DNA of 64,000 bases from Kudoa neothunni (lineage: Eukaryota; Cnidaria): positions 10,540,001 to 10,604,000 of the forward strand of contig OZ199838.1 of NCBI GenBank assembly GCA_964304625.1. The letters are read 5' to 3'. Under the pieces are notes generated by a model. It was not told the origin of the DNA and did not search any database. It worked only from the letters and a program-made list of their open reading frames with translations. The position numbers and the translations under genes were made by a program. Positions 13,540-24,451 of the stretch are shown piece by piece (position 1 is the first letter of the stretch; each line of letters opens with the position of its first letter).

Positions 13540-16190
13540 ATAGCCAATGAATCAATAATAAACGTTATCTAGGCTTCCATGTGGATCAAAGAATAAGAAT
13601 CAATATAATTCTTAGGAGTTGCGAGCGATTATTATATGGATAGAGTTTAGTCTTAATGTAATCAAATTACGTATGAATTATGAGTATGGTTTTCACATTC
13701 ACAAGAGCACAAATCTTGAGTGAGGAGGAATTGATAATTTTTCCCAAATACTGAAACTTCATATCTTGATGAATATAGAAAAATGTTAGAAAAAAAATTA
13801 TACCTTCTTTCTATAGTTTCTGTGAGTGAGCATTTTCTAACTTCTAATGAGACCAAAATGGTTGCAGTAGAATTATGATCACATCGTAAATATAAACGTG
13901 AAACCCTAAAAAATTGTTCAGAAGGTACTTAAGTTTATGGTAGCAATGCCTGCAGCTAGACGATGTAAATGAAAATTCTACAAAATCGTTAGATAATGGA
14001 AAAACGAGAATATGTTCGTTCGTGCATGTCTTAAAAAAATTAGTTGAACTACTATAAAAAACCATACATCTTTAAAATAATCCAATAATTCAGATAAAAG
14101 TTTATTTGGTCTTTGGTTAGAATAACGGAATACTCTCGCTGGGATAACATACTTGCTGCCATCCAATACTTCCTAAGGCGCGCATAAAATGTGCAATTAA
14201 ACCCCACCAAACATACGTCATAATATTGTAATAGTTCTCTTGATTGAGTCATTATATAAACTACAGTCTGATATTTTACCAAATAATATCCCAATGTTTT
14301 GCGATCCATATGATACTAATAGAATTGGAATTGCTCATATGTACAATAAATAAAAGCAATAATACGGCATTATTATGAACTATTTCATTATTTGAATTAC
14401 AAGAAAATGTTCTAGTTTTAATCAACATTGACAACTATTTTAATCAAAATAGATTTAAAACGTGAATTTAAATAAATGTACCAGTTCATTATCCAAATAT
14501 TGTATTGTATTAGTTAAAAGAACGATGTATTTACGAATGTGAATTTTGTCATGCCCAAAATGTCCCTTAAAGGATCAATAACAACCTACAGAAACCCCCA
14601 TATTAATACTGGGTTGCATATCATAGTTGATAGGAGTGAATCAAATATTTCACGAGAATACATGTTTGTAGTTTTTCTCATCTGCAAAAATAGACGTTGC
14701 TATAATGTTATCACATTGAGTTCACATCAAAATGAAAATACTGAAGCGGTATGAGAAGCCAAACTTTGAAATGCTCCAACATAATTTTTTCTATAATCGA
14801 TTTATTTTGTAAGAAAGAAATAAAAATAATTTAACTGTGTAGTTTTGTATATTAAACCAATTTTAATACTTCCAAATGCACTTTGGAAATCTACGTCTTG
14901 AACTTTTTTTATATAAAATATACTTATTTACTTAAATAATAACTTATTTACGTTTAATATTTAATTGTTCTACCGTATATTCTATTGTGGAATCCAAATA
15001 GTTTGTAATATCCACAATGAAAAAAACATGTTTCTCCTGATTGTTATTTGGAGAAATTTCAATACTAGTATTTATCTCTAATAACCGCGGAATTATTTTT
15101 ATTTTTAAAGAGCATTAATACTTTTATTAATGGGTGGGTTATGTATTTTTGTTTCTCCTTCTACAATAAGTCTTGGGGACTGATCTTTAAATAAGTTCTA
15201 TTTTATGAATAGATGTGCTCGAACCACAAAATTGTTTACATCAATCGGTGCTCTTGGCATGTGAATGTTCCCACAACTTGCGAAAGGAACCCCTTTAAGA
15301 ATACATCTATCTTCCTTTTGGTAATCCTTTAACATCGGTATATAGTCTAATAATTCTAAAAGCAACTACTGCATCAGAACACCAGCGATTATTGTCAGAT
15401 ATGCATCGACGACATTGGTCATCCAATGTTTGCTGACCCTGACAGCCACAGACTACCATCATTGTAAGAAATTTATCCAACATACAAACAAATAAATACA
15501 ATAAATGAGTACAAATATTGCGACCATTAAGTGAACCATCATTTCAATACCAAACTTAATTATTTACCAAATTTAATATTGAATGTTGTAATAATAATCG
15601 GATACATTATATTACTGGGTGAAAAATGAGGTCATTCACCTGTTTTCACATTTGTTGAGTCCCAAATTGATGAGTTGATCGAATTTTTAGGCAGTAAAAT
15701 AAATTCAAATCACTAGTATTGAACTATTATTTTTTTGGTTAATTTTCCTGTGGAGAAATAATTCTTACTGACCTTTTAATATGTATTTAAATTATTTAAA
15801 TTTATTGGGTTATTTTAAATTAATTCATATTTGCATGTTAAACGCAGTTATATATCCATAAACTCAGAGAGTTAATTACAAAAAGTGATGGATACAAACA
15901 CCTATGTAATATTTAAGCTGAACTGTGTATTCGATTTCCTTATCAACGGTTCACATCAATTATTGACAACTACTAATCCGAACCTAAATTACGAAAATTA
16001 AATAGGTACATTCGAGGATTTTATTTGATTGAATAATCTACGAATGGGAAATAAGTTAGGTTTGATCGTGGGAAGTGGTAATTACATACGAATACTATTC
16101 AGATAGATGTAGTTTCGAATAAGGCTGACTTTAATTGATATATAAAAATATAACAATAGATCATAATTGATCAACTACGTTAGATTCATG
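13540..16190. repeat. Segmental duplication, copy B
   Basis: This is the second copy of the segment at 7415-10140, in the same orientation, with the copies about 6.1 kb apart start to start. It ends next to the hairpin-bearing tip at 16197, which may mark an edge of the duplicated block. Confidence 0.85.
13671..15542 (-). pseudogene. Integrin beta-like chain, paralogue B (one in-frame stop)
   Basis: Fourteen exons can be traced with every phase matching: 15486-15542, 15370-15438, 15240-15314, 15122-15197, 14952-15077, 14742-14890, 14610-14699, 14482-14565, 14366-14434, 14217-14315, 14068-14172, 13950-14029, 13804-13905 and 13671-13764 (425 codons). Introns are 38-61 nt. The product starts with a signal peptide (MMVHLMVAIFVLIYCIYLF) and a PSI Cys cluster (DQCRRCISDNNRWCSDA). 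The betaI domain follows (KHVFFIVDITNYLDS; YSREIFDSLLSTMIC; KYIVLLTNTIQYLD; DRKTLGYYLVKYQ), then a hybrid domain ending DLCSCECEN. Exon 6 has one in-frame TAA at 14802-14804 where paralogue A reads Leu. Intron 12 starts GC rather than GT. A donor at 13670 implies lost or unseen 3' exons. With a single stop, a recent pseudogene, an allele or a base error are all possible. Confidence 0.72.
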
Positions 16191-16196
16191 AACAAC

Positions 16197-16230
16197 TAGT
16201 GCGAACTGCCCAGCTTCGCACGGGATTGGG
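16197..16230. repeat. Repeat tip with GTGCGAA/TTCGCAC hairpin
   Basis: CTAGTGCGAACTGCCCAGCT followed by TCGCACGGG has a 7-bp perfect inverted repeat around a 9-nt loop. It matches the tip at 5578 (CTAGCGCAAAA...TTTCGCG). It lies at the outer edge of duplicated copy B. Confidence 0.45.
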
Positions 16231-17590
16231 AAAATTTTATCATAGAAGAATACGGTCAAAAAATAAAGAAATATAAGACTCTTGAGTAGCCTACAGGAGA
16301 AATTAAACAAATATTGTATTAACTATTACACTTTTAATGACTGTGATGGGCACGGTAAAAAATTGAGATCATTTTTGAGAGATTAAAAAAGTATAAGCCC
16401 TGAATAACTCGATAATAACTTTATCCGACACATTTTTATACATTCTTTCCTCAAAATCGTTGTATAGCTTCTTAATATGAACAAAAATATTTAAATAATT
16501 AGATAAAATAAGATTTCAATCTATACATTAAATTTTATTGCTCAAAATTAAGTTTAACGGTCGCTATAACGAAATTTGGGGGCCTATTTTCAGCATGTAG
16601 ATGTAGGGGTTGAATCCATCTCATTAAAACCTAAACTTCCGATTCTTCATTTATTTAGCAAATTTACATATTTTTGCTATATTACACGCAATCCATATAA
16701 CTATAAAAGTGTACTCATCAAGTCAGATATATTAAAGTTCCAAAAATAAGGAGTGTATTTGCACAAACACCCAAATGGACATATCTATTTTAAATGCACA
16801 GATAGATAAACGAAACAAGATGTATCTTGAAATCGTGTATTTATATCTTAAACTTAAACTACTAAAAACGTTCAAAATAACTTACTAAATTCAGTGTACA
16901 TACGTGTCGTTATGCATAAACAAATATAATCCTATTATTGAAGCCATGTAATCCGTTTAACAAATTTTACATCGAAGACAACACAATTTCCTACATTATT
17001 TTTGAATTTATATCTGTGTAATAACAAATAAAAAAATTTGAATGATCGTAAACCATTAGAAGTTACATCAATATCTATCTATAATGAAAAAAATTTTGCT
17101 GCACATGCGTACTTAGGGTACACACAAACGTGCTGACAGTCCTCCGTTATACGGTAGGTGACCGTTATTTCGTAGGACCGATAATTCATAACTTTCTTTG
17201 AAACTTTATCCATCCAGTTAAATTTATCAAATAACATGTATTATGAGTTCTTAATTAAATATAAGAGTTATTTTTTTATTTTGTGAAATAAAAAGTTTTA
17301 AAATTGTGTAATAACCGATAATTCGTAATTATTTTTAACGGCCGAAAAATGAATTCACAAATTCATAATTCTTCAAGAGAAATATGATATAATTACATAT
17401 TATGAGCTAATTTACAGTTCAGTTGAATAAATTGGGTATGTTCGGCTTCCCTCGACGAATAAAAACTAATATAAAAGATAAACTTATTTTAATGTAAATA
17501 TATTGCGTTAATTGTTTTATATACATCGGAAATGTATTTTATGGATTTTTTCTTAAAATGGTACTTACTCTGAGAGATAGGAACCAATTA
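16231..17590. other. AT-rich spacer
   Basis: No gene is seen. A short direct repeat (accgataattc) occurs near 17178 and 17312. Confidence 0.5.
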
Positions 17591-17599
17591 ATTACGACT

Positions 17600-18420
17600 T
17601 TTTGTGAGTTATATGTCGGTATTTTCTTCTTCTTGCATCCCCAATTGCTTAGATACGATTGATATGTATACCTTCCCGTTTCTTCAATTCAACCGAGTGA
17701 TTTACCGTCTCATGGCTACAGTAAATAGCACCCAGGTTGTTGTAACCAGTCCAGCAATCTGTTTAAAGTACAGACCCAGGATGAACATTTTGAATTATTA
17801 TATGTTCAAGTGCAGTTTTATTTCGAATGAGGCTTTGAACTTGAAATATATTACCATATGAGTTTATACTACCAACGATCCATATGTTTTGATTTACTGA
17901 AACTCTTCCTCGGTGATACTTACGTTTGCAAATATGTGATTCATCAATTTGTACTACCACTGCGTGTCCTCCGATTCTTTCATTACTTAAATCAAAGTAG
18001 TTGACATAAATTTTTCTGATAAAATTCCTCAAGTCACAAATTGTATTGTCGGAACCCATTTGCAGTTGTTTCGACAACTGTGGTGGATACGACATTTGGA
18101 TATCATTGACTTCTATATAAATCAATGCAAAGATTTGCCACGGCGTTAGTTTGGAACCCTCGAAAAATGTCCCTCTTCTAACTTAAATTTTTTTTACACA
18201 TTGGACACTTGAAAAAATATTTATCAATAATAGAATCTTTTTTAGCAGCATTAACACGTCACAACTATCGCACATTCTCTCTCTAGGCATAAGTTTAAGT
18301 TTTTGTAAGAGTGATATTTGTTTTCCTATGTCATTCTATATTTCAAAAAGATGTTCTAACAAAAAATCATTAATATTTTCGAATGTAAATTCCATCGCGC
18401 TATAAATTCCGATTGATGAC
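17600..18420 (-). pseudogene. Merlin-type (IS1016-like) transposase, decayed
   Basis: The minus-strand frame 18125-17763 reads GGHAVVVQIDESHICKRKYH and then RGRVSVNQNIWIVGSI, the signature of Merlin/ISXO2-like DDE transposases (VEIDESKFGKRKY.RG....W.FGG). The continuation DCWTGYNNLGAIYCSHETVN, with the second catalytic Asp, lies in another frame at 17760-17690, so the gene is frameshifted near 17765. An upstream stretch to 18420 keeps pieces of the N-terminal region (SKLTPWQIF, a Cys-rich part). Terminal repeats were not found. Confidence 0.8.
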
Positions 18421-18531
18421 GATAAACGAGGACGAATTCCACTGAACTGTAAATTAGTCGGGTTTTATTTCGTTCCTGTACCCCGGCTTTTATAAGCACT
18501 CGAGTTCTACCCCTCCGTCAGGTTCCAGGTT

Positions 18532-20721
18532 CCCCTATTTTTTGCGTTTATTCACGATGTTTTTCGTCGAAAATGGTTCTAAAAAATCTTATATGGTCTT
18601 TTCATCTGGAATGTATCAAAAGTTTTTCCAAATTTTTTAAAATAAATTTTTCTTCTAATCGCGTATATGACGGCGAAGTCAACAACATAATCCTCATGTT
18701 AAACACTGGTTTCTATATTTCACTACGAAAGAATATGGATGTGACTACAATTTATGCATTTAAAAGTTTATTTTACGTTTGTATTTTATTATAAAGAATA
18801 AAAAATTACAATAAATCATTATAAACGGTTGTTGTTCAGATATGTAGAATATTGAAATTTTCTTCGCATTCACAACAATTTCTCATTTACATTTTCGCTT
18901 AATTAAACAAAATAACCACTATTGTTATTATTATAAATCTTTCCATTTAAAACTCTTTATCGTTTAAGGCAATTACTGAATGTTATTTGGTAAATTTCCC
19001 CCTAATCTTGACTCTAAGAAGTGATTATTAACTAGAAAATATATGAGAAACTAATTTAATAATTCTTAAGAATATTTAAAAATGAAAACAATCCTCAGAA
19101 ATGAATTTTCTTTTATGGAAAATAACTCATAAAAAATAAACATAATTACACGATATTTTTGTATAATTTTTTTATTGTTTGATCAGTTGTTAACATCGAA
19201 TTATTTTTCATTATCTAAATATATTATATTAATATTTTATTTATATATCTTTTTATATTTCATTTTTTTAATTAAATTTCATATTTTGGCTATTAAAATA
19301 TTACAGTTCAAGGTAGGCTCTATTTCTTGATATTTATTATTCGGATCAAACCATTTCACTTATTATAGCTGAAAAATAATTCTAATAACTTCAAAAAGTT
19401 TCCGATGAATGATCACAAGAACATAATATTCACCTTCTCTTAAGATTGTCATTTTGATTATATTCGACTGCCAGTGCACATAATACACTTATCAGATGGT
19501 GGCTTTTGTGTCAGTTATAAAACAAGCAGTTGGTTTTCATTTTGTAGAAATTGCTTTTATTGACCCAATGGCTGAAAATCTCAGCGCACGGACAGATTTA
19601 TACCCTCGAGAACGGTTATGAATTACTTCATAATTATCCCTAATTCAATAAAAATCTAGCTTAGTGTATCATTTATCATTTAAAAGTACTATTTTTAAAA
19701 CCACAACAACATGAATATAATTCATTGAAATAATATAAGACAAATATTGAGCATAAGAGGGTATAATAAGTTACAAAGTTGCATTGTTATACAGCATTAC
19801 GATCCCTTGTTTTCTATCACCTTCTCAGTATATATTTATCGATAAAAAAAATTTGTTGCCATTATTTCACTGCAAATAAGGAGGAGAGAAAGCACCAACA
19901 TGTCTCGGGGAAAAATTAATCCCACTTTGTATTGATAAAGAAAATATACTGATTCCTATTTTAAAAATGAATTTTAAAATAACAACAAATTAAGAACATT
20001 TAGTTTGAGTTTTGTTTGTTATAAACGAAATATTAATATTCGACATCATTAGCATATAATAATTAATTTAATACTATATTCATCAAACTCTTTATTTTAA
20101 ATTTTAAAAAAATAAAATATGTAGTTAAAATCGAATTTGAACTTAAATTTGAATCAAAGAAACGTTACAATATTATTTTATGTTTTAGTTAATGTAATTA
20201 AAACCTTACCTCAATATTTATCTTTCTTTGTTACAATAAAAATCAAGAATATGAAGAAAAAAGAAATTAAATAAGAAAATATATTACATTTAATGGAGAA
20301 TTAAAAATGGATGTTGAAAATTGATAAATAAAATAAACATTGTGCTTTAATTAGAATAAAATAAAAATGAGAAATTGTTGTGAATGCGAAGAAAATTTCA
20401 ATATTCTACATATCTGAACAACAACCGTTTATAATGATTTATTGTAATTTTTTATTCTTTATAATAAAATACAAACGTAAAATAAACTTTTAAATGCATA
20501 AATTGTAATCACATCCATATTCTTTCGTAGTGAAATATAGAAACCAGTGTTTAACATGAGGATTATGTTGTTGACTTCGTCGTCATATACGCGATTAGAA
20601 GAAAAATTTATTTTAAAAAATTTGGAAAAACTTTTGATACATTCCAGATGAAAAGACCTTATAAGATTTTTTAGAACCATTTTTGACGAAAAACATCGCG
20701 TAAAAACGCAAAAAATAGGGG
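18532..20721. mobile_element. 2.2-kb element with 357-bp inverted ends
   Basis: The left arm 18532-18888 and right arm 20364-20721 are near-perfect inverted copies. Both start CCCCTATTTTTTGCG at the outside and end at CAACAATTTCTCATTT inside. Each arm holds the same 73-codon open frame (MVLKNLI(W/R)SFHLECIKSF...), with three amino-acid differences seen between arms. The open frame may be chance, since no family is recognised. The 1.47-kb centre is AT-rich with no gene. Flanks give no clear target duplication. It could be a foldback-type or other long-TIR non-autonomous DNA transposon. Arm similarity points to recent insertion or gene conversion. Confidence 0.75.
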
Positions 20722-20740
20722 AGCCACAATCTCAACAATA

Positions 20741-23570
20741 GCCCATGCGCGGGGATTATAGGATTATATTTATTTCGCTTTTTCTACAGGTTATATCGCG
20801 TTTACAAACAAAATGGCTCATAAAAATGATAAAATTTATTTCAGTTATTATTTATGTATGTAAAATGATTACAGATTATAAAACTTAACTGTCATTTTTG
20901 AAACATATTATCGATGTATACGTGGAAGGTTTATGATTTAGGAATGCGATAATAATCAGAAATGGAATTCTTTTCTTTATTTATAAAAAAAGATAATTTT
21001 TATTTTATCAAAATGAATTTTGAGTTAGAATTCACAATAATCAACCGAATGTCTTCTATTATTATCAACAATGAATGTTGAATTCTATAAATAAAGTTCA
21101 ACATATAAAATTGAAATTACGAAATTTATTTTAACAATATTATTTGGCGACGATATGTTTATATTATTTTTGGGCTCACTTGTAGTGATAACGAGTCAGT
21201 CTTAATAAATTAATATGGCGGAAAGTGTACATAGGTTATTTAAAAGTCAAATTTCTTCATATACCAAAATGAAACAACTTCTTGATAATTTTATTAAAGT
21301 ATTGTTATAAACTATTATGTTCTTACTTCAAAATTAAGGAATCAGGTTTCTCTATTAGAATTGGTAGGAGCAGCCAACCTAAAAATGAAGATAATCGGTC
21401 GGATGATGTTGATAATAACGAAGAAAAATTAATTTACAGATATATTAAATATATCTGTCCACATGAAGACGTTAACCATTCAAAAAAAGTACATCTGCAC
21501 CTCAGTCCTCGTTATCTAAATGTTGCCCAATACTTAACACAATATCTACTCAAAATGAAGCGTTATACGTGCTTAATTATAATATAACTCACAATCATGT
21601 AAAATAAGACATAGTCTTCCATCGGCATAATCAGAATGTATCGGATTGGAGGAAACAAACATTATCATTGTGTTTTAATTGGGGTGCAGACAACAAAAGA
21701 GCAAAGAAAATCTTGAATCCGATTTGAACATCCCTCTCAGTTTAAAACAAATTAGAAATATGAAACATCGCACAAACAAGAATACTCAAGAATCATTCTC
21801 TATTGAAGACCTTCCTAAAGAATAGGATGGTTAACTCTTGCTCGACATCTACAAAGAAGCAGAATCGGATGAACTAAACGTTTTCTGCTTCACTATGAAA
21901 AATATGAAAAGTCTCTATTCTAATAATGATGAAGTTTTACATATTGACGCAACCTACAAAGTAAACAAAACAAGATATCTATTGTACTGCATTGCAGTAG
22001 TTGATTCTTATGGACGAACTCGATCAATCTCCTTCGCTTTTGTTAACAATGAAACTCAAAATTTTGTTGGTAACGTATTATCTTCGTTTTGTAAATGAAT
22101 AGAAGAAACAAAAATAACAAAAGTTATCTTTATTGATAAGGATTCAACTGAAATTAATTAATTAAAGAAATTTTTATTTAATGCAAATATATTGTTATGT
22201 TCTTATCGTGTAGAAAAATCAATGGAAAGACAAATTCACCAATTTGAAGTCAATAAAAATACAAAAAATAGATTGATAACCCCTTCAAAACAAACCATTT
22301 ATTCTAAATCATATGACGAATATCTATTTTTTTAGATTAAATAAAAAAAACAAATACCATACTTTTTGTATCTATCAAAATGTTGGCCAGGTATTTCCGA
22401 TATATGCACATAATGTCTGAGAAAAAACTTAATGACTTTTGGATCCAATACTAACAATCGAAATCAACAAGCCCATGGAAAACCCCAAATTTTGTTATCT
22501 AAGAAATCTACGTTGCAAAAATCAGATAGATGAAATTCTTAGTTATGTTAATTTTTGGATAGCGAATTCAGTATCAAAGAGCAACAATAATCTATGAATA
22601 CACGTAGAATATCCAATGATGTTGAATTAAATCAACTCCTCATTCATTTTTCTCCTTATTGTTGGGAAAAGATTTTAGAAAATTTCAATTTCAATTCCAA
22701 TGATTTTATTACAATGCGGTGCGATAATTAATGGCGGTGCCGCCAATCTCTGATGAGAAATTAAGTGGCGGCTGATTCAGGCGCGAAAACCAACCTTACA
22801 TTAATTAGATAACCTATTATTGTTGGAGTACCATTGCGTGATATTTTGTACTGTGGAGCTAAATGCAAGAACGCAACATGTGGGAATCAAATATTTGTTT
22901 TTTTGTTCACCTAAAATCAAATCCTGCCATGGTTGTTAAAAATAATGAAACATTCGTCTGTGACTGTCCATTCTTTGTACAGCATTATCTATTTTGCAAT
23001 CATCTGATCAATCCGTTAAAATTATCTAAAATAAGAATTGAATGAATCGTTACAACAAGATGGACCAAAAATAACCTTTTCAATGGAAAATCACCTGATA
23101 TATTTCCTGAACTTTGTGATGATAATTCACCATTGTCATATTCGTTTGTTGACAACGAAATGTTATTAGACGATTCTCCATCCAAGGATAAAAATGTAAA
23201 CTCAACGTCTTGAAAAAATAATGAGTTAACTCAAAGAGTTCTACACATTAAATTCATTGGGTGGAGAGGAGTATCGGAAGTTTTACGATGAGATAACCAA
23301 CTGATTACAAAATTTTGAAAAATCTGTCACTCATAGTGTTAGTGAAAAAAATGCGCCAAATAGAACAATAACATTCCAAATGAAAGAGTTCACATCAAAA
23401 GGTAGACCTAGAATCCCAAAAAACTATTTGAAATTTTCTAAATGACGTTCCGATTCATCATCCTAATACTAAAAAACATATTTTATCATTTGTATGAACT
23501 ATTTTGTTTGTAAAAGCACTATAACCCGTAGAAAAAGCGAAATAAATATAATCCCCCCGCGCATGCCCCG
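20741..23570 (+). mobile_element. MULE transposon with ~100-bp inverted ends
   Basis: The left end 20741-20846 and the reverse complement of the right end 23480-23570 share CATGCGCGGGG, GATTATATTTATTTCGCTTT, TTCTAC(a/g)GGTTATA and TTTACAAACAAAAT. Inside, plus-strand fragments form a Mutator-like transposase. At 21282-21587 there is a FAR1-like piece (YRYIKYICPHEDVNHSKK). At 21838-22098 the MULE catalytic start reads EVLHIDATYKVNKTRYLLYC, then VVDSYGRTRSISFAFVNNET. At 22863-23045 a SWIM zinc finger reads FVCDCPFFVQHYLFCNHL (CxC...CxH). Several frameshifts and stops separate them, so the copy is dead. The left end is only about 20 bp from the inverted-repeat element. Confidence 0.85.
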
Positions 23571-24451
23571 GCGTAATGGAAAGAGATATTATTATTGCCT
23601 AGGTTGATACTAATTTCTTATTTATAATTTCTACCTGCCTTTTATTATTTCTAAATAGAAATAAAAGTTGCCTACGAGCTAACACATTTGGTATATATAA
23701 AAATTGTATGTCAGCGAAAATGCAAATTTTGACACCAACTATGCCTGAGTTACACAATTCTTAATTCGCTCATAACCTACTATTGATGATCAAATATTTT
23801 CGATCAGATTTTACAATCGTTATTTTAAAATGCAAAATTTTATAGTTCTAATTGCATAATATTTATTTCTCTAAAAATTTCAGATATAACTAGGATCTTT
23901 CAAATATTTTGATAATAAATGTAATGTTGAAATTATGTCATTGATAGAGATTGATTATTCGTTTGGTTCATTTTAACCATCTTATAATTACATAGAATTT
24001 TTAACACTTAAAAATCCACGGTTATGCCGTTTTTCTTTAACTCACAAAAAGTTCACATAACTTAGACGATACAAATTAGTAGTATGTAAATTTAGACCTT
24101 ATAAAAACCTTTTCTAGATAATGAATTCATATGTGATGAAAAGATAATTTAGACTTTAAAATAAGTATTAACCCATCCATTGTTCTATTTTTTAAATTAA
24201 GCCAAAATTTATATACTGATAGAGTATTATAATATAGCGATTAATTATAAGTAGAACTTCCAAATAATAATTATTTACAATGAAAACTTAATTTTACTAA
24301 AGTGCCGAGATGAAACAGTAATTCTTAATGGGTTAATGTAGATAAATAAATGATGGAGAGAAACTAAAGAACGATAAATAGTTATTCTATATAACATATA
24401 TAATTATTAATGTAATCACTCAAGTTCTACAACTTTTAATTAATGGACCAA
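23571..24451. other. AT-rich 3' flank
   Basis: No gene is seen. It would contain the 3' untranslated region of the minus-strand giant gene that ends at 24452. An alternative last exon could start near 24349 (see findings). Confidence 0.4.

Noticed and set aside
18573-20680. Duplicated 73-codon frame in the inverted arms as a real gene
   Set aside because: It is preserved simply because the arms are near identical; no domain, and it reads through an AT-rich repeat. Kept as an observation only.
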